Shown: positions 44,830 through 54,285 of the stretch, one piece after another
Layout: every line of letters begins with the position of its first letter
Numbering within the stretch: position 1 is the stretch's first letter
Source of the DNA: CAVUAF01 sp963739375
GTDB lineage: Bacteria; Acidobacteriota; Terriglobia; Terriglobales; Acidobacteriaceae
Length of the DNA: 64,000 bases
Assembly: GCA_963739375.1 (NCBI GenBank)
Contig: CAVUAF010000017.1
Location: 62,001-126,000, forward strand
Reading direction: 5' to 3'
The notes under the pieces: generated by a model
Databases searched by the model: none
The model's input: only the letters and a program-made list of their open reading frames with translations
What the model was told of the DNA's origin: nothing
Program-made: the position numbers and the translations under genes

Positions 44830-44859
44830 CCCAGCCCGTAAGGGCTGGGTTCGCTTTTT
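44830..44859 (+). terminator. Rho-independent terminator
   Basis: CCCAGCCC-GTAA-GGGCTGGG (44830-44849) followed by TTCGC and five T residues. It ends the YtxH-like transcript and repeats the hairpin at 43.68 kb. Confidence 0.75.
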
Positions 44860-45001
44860 CTGGCTTCCGGTGGAACTTCCGGGCCCCGGTCCTCGTATGT
44901 GTCCCCAGGACGAAGTGTGCCAAGGCTCGGGGTCGAATAACCTCCTCACGATTCTGTTCTGGCATCGCGCGTGAGGTCTCAGTCGCTCAGGAGGCGAGGA
45001 A

Positions 45002-45724
45002 ATGATGGAACGGATTGCAGGAGCGTCGCCGCGTCTCAAAGCCAGGCTTGCGGGTGCGTTTTATCTCCTCACCATGCTGACGGCGGCATTCGCCCAGGGT
45101 TTCGTGAGCGGCAGCCTGGTGGTAGACGGCGACGCCGCGGCCACCGCGACCAACATCCTGGCGCACCGAGGCTTGTTTCAGGCGGGTTTCGCCGTCTACC
45201 TCATCGAGATGGCGTGCCAGGTGGCGATGACAGCTCTCTTTTATGACCTGCTGAAGCCGGCGGGCAGGAGCGTCTCTCTGCTGGCGGCGTTCATCGGCCT
45301 CACCGGTTGCGTCATCAAGGCGCTGAGCCGGCTGTTTTTTATCGCCCCCTTGTTCATCCTGGGAGGCGCGCACTACTTGAGCGTATTCAGCGCGGCACAG
45401 TTGCAGGCGCTGGCGCTCCTCTCGCTCAAGGTGAATGACCAGGGCGCGGCGATGGCCCTGGTGTTTTTCGGAATCTATGCACCGCTGACCGGCTACCTCA
45501 TCATCCGGTCCACCTTCCTGCCGCGGATCCTGGGGGTGCTGGGGATAGTGGGAGGTTTGGGTTGGCTGAGCTTCCTGTATCCGCCGCTCGCCTACCGGCT
45601 GTTGCCCTACATCCTGGTCCTCGGGCTGCTCGCGGCAGGAGCGAAAATCCTGTGGCTCCTCGCCTTCGGCGTGAACGAAGAACGATGGAAGGAGCAGGCC
45701 AGGGCGGCGGGGATAGTCGCTTAG
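45002..45724 (+). CDS. DUF4386 family membrane protein
   Basis: 240 residues; AGGAGGCGAGGAA precedes ATG 45002. Six transmembrane helices are visible. The opening ARLAGAFYLLTMLTAAFAQGFVSGSLVV matches the RxaGxxYLxxixxgxf start of DUF4386 proteins. ANILAHRGLFQAGFAVYLIEMACQVAMTALFYDLLKPAGRSVSLLAAFIGLTGCVIKAL fits the central part, and LPRILGVLGIVGGLGWL near the end is the conserved LPRxLGxLLxxaGlgYL element. Function is unknown. It is followed by a short repeat-rich gap. Confidence 0.85.
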   Translation: MMERIAGASPRLKARLAGAFYLLTMLTAAFAQGFVSGSLVVDGDAAATATNILAHRGLFQAGFAVYLIEMACQVAMTALFYDLLKPAGRSVSLLAAFIGLTGCVIKALSRLFFIAPLFILGGAHYLSVFSAAQLQALALLSLKVNDQGAAMALVFFGIYAPLTGYLIIRSTFLPRILGVLGIVGGLGWLSFLYPPLAYRLLPYILVLGLLAAGAKILWLLAFGVNEERWKEQARAAGIVA

Positions 45725-45970
45725 GATGTCCAACGCAGAGGGCGCGAAGGGGAGGCGAGAGGGGCGCGAGGGCGCACGCGGCGGCAGCGCGGGGTTCGCA
45801 TAATCCCAGACGAGCGGAGCGGATCGGGTGGGGCAGCCCTCGACCACTAACCAAAACCCGAGTCCCTGATGTCTAATTCAGAGGGGGTACTCTCTCACTG
45901 AGCCCGTTTGCCGACAGCAGTCGTTTACAGCAGTTAGCTTGCAACGAATCGATAAACGAGGTCAGCCTTT

Positions 45971-47029
45971 TCAAGCCGCAGCCGGCCCCGCCTGAGGCGT
46001 CTTATCGCCTTGGCTCGACAGTCGCGACAGTTCCAGTGTGATTGTCAGTAAGGTTCTGAATGGATTCAAAATGTTACCAAGAAAAGCCTGGAATTCTCTG
46101 GTCTCCTGGAAATACCGCTTCTTATTCGTGTCGACAACGACTACACCAAGGCAATGACGCGCCGGCTGCCCTTTCTTGCCGCTGACAATGGCCGCGCACG
46201 CCATTGATGCATACTCCTCAGCATGACCCTGGCGACAGTTTACCCAGCGAGCCCGAGCTCCTTTCTTGGCTTCCTCTGGAATGTCCTCCAAGACCTCTAT
46301 ACTCTGCTTCTTGAACGCAATCACGACGGCAGCTCTCGCATGGTCGTGGTTTTCTGCAAGAACGAACGTGTCGCTTCCTTCTCCTGGGGAAAGCCCTTCT
46401 GGGTAGTCGTAGAACGTCCTCTTTAGCACAGAGGGGTGTTCGAGATTGTCTGGCTCATATAGCGCTACCTTATAGAAATTGTGAGGGTAAGTGGTGGTAT
46501 CAATACCACGCTTGTCAGAATCAAATACCATTCGGAGGTTGTAAAAGATCTCCTCGAGCAAGCGCGACTTTAGCGACATGACCTCGGTGTCGTTCAACCT
46601 GAGCACACCGTGAGTGGCCGACACCAGTTGTAGCTGTTCGGAAAAAATCCTAAGAACACGCGTGGTGGAGCTAATTGCCATATTCGCCAGATCGACACTT
46701 TCCTCACGCTCCTCCTGACGCCACTGTACCTTCAGCTCGTTCGTCTGACGCGTACTGCTCTCCGCCTGCCGACGCGCCTCGCGTTCTGCTTCACGAGCTT
46801 CTTGCAGCTCAAGCTGCCTTGCCCCTCGCAACGCTAGGGCGATCACCAATATGCAAAGGTAAGCAGCCACAGCGAGAGCCACGACCCACGAGCTGATCCC
46901 AGACTCCTTCGTTAGGAAGTAAGCGAGGACCGCGCCGAAGACCACACCTAGGACGTTAATGATGAGGTCGGTTATACCAGCAATAATGCGTGCCCAAAGA
47001 GCCGACTGGCGTTTACTGGAAGCCACCAT
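45971..47029 (-). CDS. Two-helix membrane protein with coiled coil and GAF-like C-terminal domain
   Basis: 352 residues from ATG 47029 (GAGGAGTGACGAT upstream); an in-frame extension to 47161 is rejected. Residues ~12-60 hold two transmembrane helices (ARIIAGITDLIINVLGVVFGAVLAYFL and SWVVALAVAAYLCILVIALAL). A strongly charged coiled coil follows (RQLELQEAREAEREARRQAESSTRQTNEL). The C-terminal ~200 residues (LRIFSEQLQLVSATHG... HCLGVVVVDTNKKRYF... FLGNILNPFRTLLTITLELSRL) have the strand/helix rhythm of a GAF-type sensor. No kinase or cyclase domain is attached. Its codon use is less G+C-rich than that of flanking genes. It starts 87 bases after the deaminase-like gene's stop, so the two are likely one unit. 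Function unknown. Confidence 0.6.
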   Translation of the reverse strand: MVASSKRQSALWARIIAGITDLIINVLGVVFGAVLAYFLTKESGISSWVVALAVAAYLCILVIALALRGARQLELQEAREAEREARRQAESSTRQTNELKVQWRQEEREESVDLANMAISSTTRVLRIFSEQLQLVSATHGVLRLNDTEVMSLKSRLLEEIFYNLRMVFDSDKRGIDTTTYPHNFYKVALYEPDNLEHPSVLKRTFYDYPEGLSPGEGSDTFVLAENHDHARAAVVIAFKKQSIEVLEDIPEEAKKGARARWVNCRQGHAEEYASMACAAIVSGKKGQPARHCLGVVVVDTNKKRYFQETREFQAFLGNILNPFRTLLTITLELSRLSSQGDKTPQAGPAAA

Positions 47030-47115
47030 ATCGTCACTCCTCGATCCTACATTTGCGGGTGAGATGTACAATGACACGATACAGACTTCGTAGCGAACCG
47101 TCAAAAGCGGAACTG

Positions 47116-48252
47116 TCAGTCTATTGCTGCGTTCGCCAAAATACCCTGCGTATGCCGCCACTCAGCTTCGATTCTTGTGTGCAGAAGATGCCGGATCTCT
47201 GGCGTCGCGAAGGAGTGGTGTATGGCTGTGTGGGTGAGATGAAGGAGATGCTCGTCCGTATAATCAAATGCCTTTGCGACCTTATATAGTTCTTCGCTCA
47301 TCAATGTCTTGCAACGAGCTGGGTTGTCGGTACAAATCGCAAATGGGACTCCACGCTCCTCGAATCGTCGCAGTGGTAGGTCCGAGATCCGACCGACAAC
47401 GCCGAGCATTTCATTGCTGGTCGGGCAGACCTCGAGTAAACAATGCCGCTGGGCGAGCAAATCGAGAACTGAACTGTCTTGAGCTGCTGCAACTCCGTGT
47501 CCTATGCGGACGGCATGCAAATCGCGGACTGCAGTTGCGACGTTTGAGGCAGGGCCGCATTCGCCCGCGTGAACAGTGACGGGGAAGCCATTCGCTTTCG
47601 CTACGTCGAAGCAGCTCTTGAATTCGGCAGTCGGAAAGGCATTCTCGAGACCATTTAGGTCTACGCCCACGAAAAACTGCGAATGTCCGTTTAGAACAGA
47701 AATGAGCCCCGCATACATCCGAGTTCGCGATTCCTTCGAAATCGGTCCGAATACGTGTCGTGGAATACCGACCAGAAATCGTGCCATCACGCCATACGTG
47801 ACTTCCGCTTCTGCAGCCGCGGATGAAACGGCGGCGAGGAATTCTTCGAATGGAAAGTCGGAACGGTCCGGGCCCAAAAAACCACGCGGGCCGGTCCGAA
47901 ACTCAGCATAGACCACATTGTCCTCGGCTGCTTGACGAATACTTTCGAGCACGATTTCGCGAGTGGCGTCGGCATTCACAAACAGCCCGTTCAACACTTC
48001 CCAGGGACCAAAGTATTCTTCAAGGTCTGCGAGCTTTCGCTTACCAAAAAGCTGCTGATCGAGGTCGGTAACGATATAGGTCGGAAGGTGGAGTCGGTAC
48101 TTCGCCGCGATCTTAACGGCCGTGCTCGCATCAATCGAACCGGTTAAATGACGATGCAGATCGATCTTTGGCAGTGTTCTGAGGCGATGCATCAACTGTG
48201 CATCGGTTCTGAGATCGAACAGCGCATTTTGCGGGTCGGAAGGAAGTGACAT
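47116..48252 (-). CDS. Adenosine deaminase-like metal-dependent hydrolase
   Basis: 378 residues. IDLHRHLTGSI is the HxH metal motif, and HAGECGPASNVATAV carries the metal His and the catalytic Glu region. RIGHGVAAA gives the catalytic His, CPTSNEMLGVV the CPxSN element, and CTDNPARC the metal-binding Asp with the following DDP-like site (here TDNP). These are the full set for the ADA/AMP-deaminase superfamily, which removes the 6-amino group from adenosine or related purines. The N-terminal ~25 residues and the LDQQLFGKRKLADLEEYFGPW insertion differ from E. coli Add, so the substrate may differ. Lower-G+C codon use and the partner membrane protein suggest an acquired two-gene module. Confidence 0.85.
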   Translation of the reverse strand: MSLPSDPQNALFDLRTDAQLMHRLRTLPKIDLHRHLTGSIDASTAVKIAAKYRLHLPTYIVTDLDQQLFGKRKLADLEEYFGPWEVLNGLFVNADATREIVLESIRQAAEDNVVYAEFRTGPRGFLGPDRSDFPFEEFLAAVSSAAAEAEVTYGVMARFLVGIPRHVFGPISKESRTRMYAGLISVLNGHSQFFVGVDLNGLENAFPTAEFKSCFDVAKANGFPVTVHAGECGPASNVATAVRDLHAVRIGHGVAAAQDSSVLDLLAQRHCLLEVCPTSNEMLGVVGRISDLPLRRFEERGVPFAICTDNPARCKTLMSEELYKVAKAFDYTDEHLLHLTHTAIHHSFATPEIRHLLHTRIEAEWRHTQGILANAAID

Positions 48253-48547
48253 GGATCTTCTTGCTTACCGCAGAAGCACAGTACCCCGTAAAACCCAAGC
48301 CCAAGCAAAGGATGGCGAATTATAAGTGCAATCGCGCGAGCTGCCAGATTATTTTCGGGCAGCCCTAAGTACATAATAACACAGTAGGTTACACATTGAT
48401 GCCGCGATTTCCACACTGCTGGCTCGGCGTCTCCTGCCCGAGTACATTCTTCCTTTTTGACTGAAAACCAGTAAGTCGCTTGCACAGGCGCGCGTTGCGC
48501 CGGTACCAGACTTTTCCGCATGTACTTGCCAGTTGCTAGAAAGGGCC

Positions 48548-50137
48548 TCAGTGGGCGGCGGCGGCGGCGCGTTGGTGGGTGGGGCGGCGCATGAGCAGGA
48601 TAAGCGGCAGGAGCAGCAGGAACATCAGGCCCAGCAGGCGGAAGCAGTCAATGAAGCTGAGCATGGCTGCCTGGTTGTGCACCTGGACGAACATGGCGGC
48701 ATAGGCCTGGCGGGTGGCGGTGACGGCGTCGGAGCCGTGCGCCAGGAACCACGCGCGCACGTTGTTGAACATGATCTGCGCCGCCGGATCGTAGGGGCTG
48801 ACGTGCCCCACCAGGACGTTGGTGTGGGTCTGCATATTGCGCGCCAGGATGGTGGTGACGCTGGCGATGCCGAAGCTGCCGCCGATGTTCCGCATCAGGT
48901 TGAAGATGCTGGTGGCGTTGCCCATCTGCTCGTGCGGGATGGCGATCCATCGTGATGGTGGTCAGCGGCACGAAGAGCAGGCCCAGCGCGACGCCCTGGA
49001 CGAACTGCGGCCAGAAGATGTCCCAGTAGCCGGCGTTCAGGTTGAGCGCGGCGAGCTGCAGCAGGCTGAGCGCGGACAGCACGAGGCCGCTGGCCAGCAG
49101 TTTGCGCGGATCGATGCTGCCGATCAGGAAGCCGACGAGGGGCATGGCGATGAACGAGCCGATGCCGCGCGGCGCCATCGCGAGCCCGGCCTGTAGCGAC
49201 GGAGTAGCCCAGCAGGGTCTGCAGCAGGATGGGAGCAGCACCAGGCTGCCGTAGAGCACGAACCCCAGGATGGTCATCAGGAAGACGCCGGTGGCGTAAG
49301 TGCGGTTGCGGAACACGCGCAGGTCGACCACCGGGTGGTCGGTCCGCAGCTCCCGGAGAACGAAAACGACCAAGCCGACCGCGGCCACGACGGCCAGCAG
49401 CATGATCCAGTGCGAGGAGAACCAGTCCTCCTGCTGGCCCTTGTCGAGCAGCGATCTGCAGCGCGCCGATGCCGACCGCCAGCAGCCCGATGCCCCAGTA
49501 GTCGACGCTGTCGGAGTGCGCGCTTGAGGTAGGGCGGATCGAAGACGAACAGCTCCGATCATGACGAGCGCGGCGATGCCCGACGGGAAGGTTGATGTAG
49601 AAGACCCAGCGCCAGCTGTAGTTGTCGGTGAGCCAGCCGCCGAGCACCGGGCCGAGCATGGGCGCGACGACGATGCCGAGGCCCCAGAAGGCCATGGCCT
49701 TGCCGCGCTCTTCGCGGCGGAAAGCCTCCAGCATGATGGCCTGCGAGAGCGGCTGCAGGCCGCCGCCGGTCGCGCCCTGGATCACGCGGAAGAGGATGAG
49801 CGACGGTCAGGTTGGGCGCCAGGCCGCACAGCGAGCGAGGCAGCGGTGAAGCCGACCACCGAGATCATCAGGAGGCGCTTGCGGCCGAAGTAGCTGGCCA
49901 GCCAGCCGGTCATCGGCAGGATGATGGCGTTGGCGACCAGGTAGGACGTCAGCGACCCAGGTGGCCTCGTCGATCGTGGCCGAGAGGCTGCCGGCGATGT
50001 GCGGCAGCGACACGTTCACCACCGTGGTGTCGAGCACCTCCATGAAGGTGCCGAGCATGACCGACGATGGCGACGATCCAGGGCTTGACGTGCCGGTGCT
50101 CGCGGTTGCCGAAGCCGCTGGCCAGCTGCCGGACCAC
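48548..50137 (-). pseudogene. emrB: DHA2-family MFS efflux pump (EmrB-like), frame broken many times
   Basis: Conserved pieces lie in order in different frames. VMLGTFMEVLDTTVVNVSLPHIAGSLSATIDEATWV is TM1 with the DHA2 motif. Then come IQGATGGGLQPLSQAIMLEAFRREERGKAMAFWGLGIVVAPMLGPVLGGWLTDNYSWRWVFYINLPV (motif C), GLAMAPRGIGSF and LLFVPLTTITMDR..., followed by MGNATSIFNLMRNIGGSFGIASVTT and a last helix with RRPTHQ. The family has 14 helices. The likely start is GTG 50137. At least nine lesions, many of them one-base G/C expansions, lie between 48947 and 50065. The pump would export drugs through EmrA and TolC, encoded directly upstream. Confidence 0.75.
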
Positions 50138-50138
50138 G

Positions 50139-51374
50139 TCAGTGCACCTTGACCGTCGGCGACCACCGACATGCCGGGCCGCAGCAGGTGCTGGGGTCCT
50201 GGCCCGGCTCGAAGACGATCTTCACCGGCACGCGCTGCACGACCTTGACGTAGTTGCCGGTGGCGTTCTCCGGCGGCAGCAGGCTGAAGCGCGCGCCGGT
50301 GGCGGCGGCGATGCTGTCGCACGTGCCCCGGATAGTCGCGCGCCGTAGGCGTCCACGTGGACGCTGACGGGCTGGCCGGGCCGCATGTTCCGCAGCTGCG
50401 TCTCCTTGAAGTTGGCGGTCACCCAGACGTCGTCGCGCGGGCACGAGCGCCATCAGCGGCTGGCCGGACTGGACGACCTGCCCGGGCTCGACCGACTTCT
50501 GACTGACGATGCCGGCCTCGGGAGCCCGCAGGGTGGTGTACTCCAGGTTGAGCTGCGCCTGCTGCACCGCGGCCTGGGCGCGCTCCGCCTGGGCGGTGGC
50601 GGCACTGGCGCGGGCGCGCGTCACCTCGACCTGGTGGGGAGCAGTCTGCGCCGCGTCCACCGCCGACTGCGCTTCGGCGACGCGGCTGTGGGCAGCCGCT
50701 ACCTGGGCGCGGGCGGCGTCGACCGCGGCGCGCGCCGCGGACTCGTGGGCCACCGCCAGGTCATACTGCTGGCGCGAGATTTCGTCGCGGGTGACGAGCT
50801 GCTGGTAGCGCTTCAAGTCGGCGGCCACGCGGGTGTAGTCGGCCTCGGCCTGCCGCAGTTCCGCCGCCGCGGCGTCCTCCTGCTGCCGCGCTGCCGCGAG
50901 CCCTGCCGCCGTGGTGGAGAGTTGGCTGTTGGTGTTCGTGGTGATGATGGGGACGCCATGCTGGGCGGCAGCCGCGGCCGCCTGCATGTCGGCAAGCTCG
51001 GCCTGGGCCCGGACCAGCGCCACGCGGTAGTCGGTGGGATCGAGCTGCACCAGCAGCGCGCCTTTTTCGACGAACTGGTTGTCGTTGACGTTCACCGCCT
51101 GCACTACGCCCGTCACGCGGCTGCTGATGGGGACGATGTGGCCGTCGATCTGCGCGTCGTCGGTGCTCTCGCGCACCGAGTAGTAGCGCCATGCCACCAC
51201 GCTGGCGGCGATGGCGGCGAGCGCCAGCAGCAGCAGCACCCGCCCGGTGCGGGGACGCGGCTGGAGCAGCGCGCGCTTCTCCTCCGGCGGCTCTTCCACT
51301 TCCGCTTCGCGATCCAGCACGGCCGGGCGGCGATTTTCGTAGTCTTCCGGGGGCCTACGCAAGGGTTCCGACAC
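50139..51374 (-). CDS. emrA: EmrA/HlyD-family membrane fusion protein (internal frame lesions near the C-terminus)
   Basis: 411 residues from GTG 51374 (overlaps the TolC stop). VLLLLALAAIAASVVAWRYY is the single N-terminal membrane helix. DDAQIDGHIVPISSRVTGVVQAVNVNDNQFVEKGALLVQLDPTDY is the biotinyl-lipoyl-like motif, followed by a long Ala/Gln-rich coiled hairpin and LNLEYTTLRAPEAGIVSQKSVEPGQVVQSGQPLMALVP. Then the frame changes: the expected VTANFKETQLRNMRPGQPVSVHVDAYG lies in another frame (about 50442-50340), and the original frame resumes at GTCDSIAAATGARFSLLPPENATGNYVKVVQRVPVKI. The two shifts compensate, leaving a scrambled stretch of ~35 residues. It bridges EmrB and TolC across the periplasm. 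Confidence 0.8.
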   Translation of the reverse strand: MSEPLRRPPEDYENRRPAVLDREAEVEEPPEEKRALLQPRPRTGRVLLLLALAAIAASVVAWRYYSVRESTDDAQIDGHIVPISSRVTGVVQAVNVNDNQFVEKGALLVQLDPTDYRVALVRAQAELADMQAAAAAAQHGVPIITTNTNSQLSTTAAGLAAARQQEDAAAAELRQAEADYTRVAADLKRYQQLVTRDEISRQQYDLAVAHESAARAAVDAARAQVAAAHSRVAEAQSAVDAAQTAPHQVEVTRARASAATAQAERAQAAVQQAQLNLEYTTLRAPEAGIVSQKSVEPGQVVQSGQPLMALVPARRRLGDRQLQGDAAAEHAARPARQRPRGRLRRATIRGTCDSIAAATGARFSLLPPENATGNYVKVVQRVPVKIVFEPGQDPSTCCGPACRWSPTVKVH

Positions 51375-52822
51375 TATTGCGGTCCTTTCAAGTAATCCTT
51401 CACTCGCAGCTCGGCCACGCCCAGGGCGCGCGCCAGCAGCAGCTTGGCAATATTGTGCGCGTTGAGCGCGGTGATGATGTTCTCATGGGCGGTAGCCAGC
51501 GCCTGCTGCGCCTGCACCACCTCGAGATTGCCGGTGACGCCGGCGGCAAAGCGGTCGCGCGACTGGGTGAGCGCTTCGTCGGCCAGCTTGACCGCCTGTT
51601 GCGCCACCTCGACCTCCTGCGCCGCGGCCTGCACGTCGAGGAAGGAAGTGCGCACCTCGTACTCGATGCGGCCGCGCAGATCGTCGGTTTCGGCCTGGCG
51701 CTGCTGCCGGACGGCGTCGGCGACGAGCACGTCGCCCCGCACCTTGCCGCCCTGAAAGATGGGGAACTTGATGCCGGCGGTGGCGCTGAAGGTCTGGTGG
51801 GAGGTGCCCAGGTTGGGCCCGATGAAGCCGTAGTCGCCGGTAAGCAGGAGGCTGGGCAGGGCCTCGGCGGCTGCGGCCTTGCGCGTGAGTTCCGCGGCGC
51901 GCACGCGCGCCAGGGCCGCCTGGTAGTCGCTGCGCGCCTGGTAGGCGCGCGCCAGCGCCTGTTCGAGCGTGATCTCGGGCGCGGGCCGGTAGGGCAGTTC
52001 CTCCGTCAGCTCGAGGGGCTGGCCCACGGGCACACCAATGACGCGTGCCAGCGTCAGCTTGGATTTTTCGAACTCGTTGCGCGCCGCCAGCAGATGCTGT
52101 TGCCGCGCCTGCGCCTCCACCTGCGCCCGCAGTACGTCAATGCCGGCGATGACGCCGGCGCTCTTCATGTCCACCGCCTGGCGGGCGAGGGTGTCGGCGG
52201 TGTTGAACTCCGCCTGCGCCGCGGCCACGCGCGCGGCGGCGGCCAGCGCGTTCAGATAGGTGCCGCCGACGGCCAGCACCACCAGTTCGCGCGCGTTGCG
52301 GGCGGTGGCATCGGCGGCGCGCACGTTCTCCGCTCCCGCGCGCGCGGCATTCAGGGCATGCAGATCAATCACCGGGGCGCTGACCAGGCCGCGCACGTCA
52401 AAGACGCCGAAAGGGCCCACCACCGGCGCCTGGCCCGGCGCCAGCGGAATGCCGTATGACTGCAGGTTGATCTGCTGCAGCGAGGCGCCGAACCGGGCGT
52501 TGAGGGTGGGCAGCACGTCGCTGAGCGCGCGCCAGCGCTGGCCGCGGGCGTACTCCGTCTGCTGCTCGGAGAGCAGCAGGCCGAGGTTGTGGCGCAGGCC
52601 GCGGTCGATGGCGTCGAGCAGCGAGAGCTGCAGCACGCCGGGGGTTGGCTGGCCCTCCGCCCGGCTGCCGAGAAAGGGATTCTGGGAGTCGCTGGAGATG
52701 CTGAATGCCGGGGCGGCGCTGGCCGGCGCCGGGCGCGCCTCCGCCGGTGCGGCCGGCAACTGCGCCGTCGCACCCGTGCTCCCCAGCAGCATTGCGGCTA
52801 CCGCTGTTCTTGCCAGTTTCAA
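51374..52822 (-). CDS. TolC-family outer membrane efflux protein
   Basis: About 482 residues. TTG 52822 is chosen because GGAG lies upstream and a signal peptide begins there (LKLARTAVAAMLLGSTGATAQ); an ATG at 52939 would add a non-signal-like extension. Two OEP repeats are seen: LSLLDAIDRGLRHNLGLLLSEQQTEYARGQRWRALSDVLPTLNARFG..., and ITLEQALARAYQARSDYQAALARVRAAELTRKAAAAEALPSLLLTGDYG.... Each ends in long coiled helices (LQAAAQEVEVAQQAVKLADEALTQSRDRF). The trimer forms the outer-membrane duct. It is the first gene of the three-gene export operon, followed by emrA with a TAGTG overlap. Confidence 0.88.
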   Translation of the reverse strand: MKLARTAVAAMLLGSTGATAQLPAAPAEARPAPASAAPAFSISSDSQNPFLGSRAEGQPTPGVLQLSLLDAIDRGLRHNLGLLLSEQQTEYARGQRWRALSDVLPTLNARFGASLQQINLQSYGIPLAPGQAPVVGPFGVFDVRGLVSAPVIDLHALNAARAGAENVRAADATARNARELVVLAVGGTYLNALAAAARVAAAQAEFNTADTLARQAVDMKSAGVIAGIDVLRAQVEAQARQQHLLAARNEFEKSKLTLARVIGVPVGQPLELTEELPYRPAPEITLEQALARAYQARSDYQAALARVRAAELTRKAAAAEALPSLLLTGDYGFIGPNLGTSHQTFSATAGIKFPIFQGGKVRGDVLVADAVRQQRQAETDDLRGRIEYEVRTSFLDVQAAAQEVEVAQQAVKLADEALTQSRDRFAAGVTGNLEVVQAQQALATAHENIITALNAHNIAKLLLARALGVAELRVKDYLKGPQ

Positions 52823-53022
52823 GGAGTGCTCCCTCCACGAACGTGTATGCCGCCACGCCCGTGCTGGGTCGATAGCCGGTGTTGGATGTATCGGCGCGCG
52901 GCCAGGATGAACAAAAGCGCGGAATTTCCGGTGGGTCACCGAATAATGTAGCAGAATCGGCGGCGCGGTTCATCGGCTCGTCAGTCCATCGGCGAGGTGA
53001 CGACGGCAGTTAGAATGCCGGT

Positions 53023-53619
53023 ATGCCTGTCGGTCTGGTGGCGCAGCCGTGGTGGGTGAACCTGCTGCTGCTGGTGCCGGTCATTAACTACGTGGTCTGG
53101 CGCCGGCGGGGGCTCGCCCTCTCAAGCCGGCAGTTGTTCTACGCCGCGTTGTTCGCGCTCGGCTTTGGATTCGTGGAGGCGGCGGTCGTGGTCTATTTGC
53201 GCGCGGCCGGCGGCATGCTGCCCGGGTACCACGGCACGCTGGCCGACGTGATGCGGCAGGCGCCGGAGTTCTATCGCCAGACCGACGTGCTGACGCGTGA
53301 CTTTCCCCCGAGTCTCCTGACGGTGGAAGTGCTGCGCGAGGCGGCCACGATGGTGGTGCTGGTTGCCGTGGCGCTGCTGGCCGCGCCCGCACGCCGCGAG
53401 CGCTGGGCCCTCTTCCTGTGGAACTTCGCCATCTGGGACCTCACGTACTATGCCGGCCTGTGGGCGACGGTGCGCTGGCCCCGGTCGTTCACTGAGGCCG
53501 ACGTTCTCTTCCTGATTCCGGTTCCCTGGATAGCGCAGGTCTGGTTTCCGCTGCTGGTGAGCACGCTGTGCCTGCTGGCGGTGGTGGTCAGCCGAAGACG
53601 GCCCAAGGCGGCTGCCTAG
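53023..53619 (+). CDS. Hypothetical multi-pass membrane protein
   Basis: 198 residues from ATG 53023. Five likely membrane helices: VNLLLLVPVINYVVW, FYAALFALGFGFVEAAVVVYL, EAATMVVLVAVALLAA, FLWNFAIWDLTYYAGLWATV and WIAQVWFPLLVSTLCLLAVVV. A basic RRRG loop and the RRRPKAAA tail mark cytosolic ends. The AIWDLTYYAGLWATVRWP segment, rich in aromatic residues, looks conserved but I cannot name a family. It stands alone between the efflux operon and the HNH gene. Confidence 0.6.
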   Translation: MPVGLVAQPWWVNLLLLVPVINYVVWRRRGLALSSRQLFYAALFALGFGFVEAAVVVYLRAAGGMLPGYHGTLADVMRQAPEFYRQTDVLTRDFPPSLLTVEVLREAATMVVLVAVALLAAPARRERWALFLWNFAIWDLTYYAGLWATVRWPRSFTEADVLFLIPVPWIAQVWFPLLVSTLCLLAVVVSRRRPKAAA

Positions 53620-53692
53620 CGGCGCCTGTGGCCCGTCGGCATCTGCGGATGTACTCGCGTGGCGCGCTTCCCCAAGGCATGATGAGGGCGCG

Positions 53693-54187
53693 GTGAGCAC
53701 ACGTCGCCAACAGGCGGGAGGCTGGGCCAAGCGGGCAGCGTTGCCGCGCGGGGAGAACGGGCGCGCGCTCTGCCGCCGCTGCGGGACCGAGGTCACGCCG
53801 CCGCGGCGTACCTTCTGCAGCGACGCCTGCGTGCACGAGTGGCGCTTGCGCACCGATCCCGGCTACCTGCGCGAGCAGGTCTTCCGGCGCGACCGCGGGG
53901 TGTGCGCGGCCTGCGGCACCCCCACCATGCAACTCGCCAGCGCCCTGCGCCGCCTGAACTGGCGCGGACGCAAGCACCGCTGCGCCGAGCTCGGCATCCC
54001 CTACGCGCGCCTGCGCGCGCCGTGGGACGCCGACCACATCGTCCCCGTCGCCGAAGGCGGGGGCGAGTGCGACCTCGCCAACCTGCGCACCCTCTGCCTG
54101 CCCTGCCACCGCCGCGTCACCGAGGAATTGCGCGCGCGCCTGCGCCGCCAGGGGATGGCGGAGTGCGCGCCGGCGCCGGCGCCCTAG
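53693..54187 (+). CDS. HNH endonuclease domain protein
   Basis: 164 residues from GTG 53693. CRRCGTEVTPPRRTFCSDACVHEWRLRTDPGYLREQVFRRDRGVCAACG shows two zinc-type Cys pairs (CRRC, CSDAC) ahead of an HNH core. WDADHIVPVAEGGGECDLANLRTLCLPCHRRVTEE is the HNH motif itself: His in DADH, Asn in LANLRTL, His in CHRRVT. Stand-alone HNH proteins nick or cut DNA with one metal ion. Some belong to restriction or mobile systems and others are housekeeping. The N-terminal zinc-ribbon layout matches a group widespread in Actinobacteria and Acidobacteriota. There is no partner gene that fixes the role. Confidence 0.82.
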   Translation: MSTRRQQAGGWAKRAALPRGENGRALCRRCGTEVTPPRRTFCSDACVHEWRLRTDPGYLREQVFRRDRGVCAACGTPTMQLASALRRLNWRGRKHRCAELGIPYARLRAPWDADHIVPVAEGGGECDLANLRTLCLPCHRRVTEELRARLRRQGMAECAPAPAP

Positions 54188-54239
54188 CGCGCGGCCCTGC
54201 GGTTACGGGCGAAAGACCCCTCAACCGCACATTTTTCGG

Positions 54240-54285
54240 TTGACAGGAAGCATATTTATACCTTCTACTGCATAAATATTCAGCC
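54240..54285 (+). promoter_or_regulatory. Arginine operon promoter and ARG boxes
   Basis: TTGACA at 54240-54245 is a consensus -35; TTCTAC at 54263-54268 is the element 17 bases on. TGCATAAATATTCA at 54269-54282 is close to the ArgR operator consensus (TGAATAATTATTCA-like dyad), and AGCATATTTATACC just before it is a second half-match. The operator abuts the ATG of argR with only three bases between and no Shine-Dalgarno sequence. The mRNA may therefore begin close to the start codon, so ArgR binding would block the whole operon. Confidence 0.65.
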
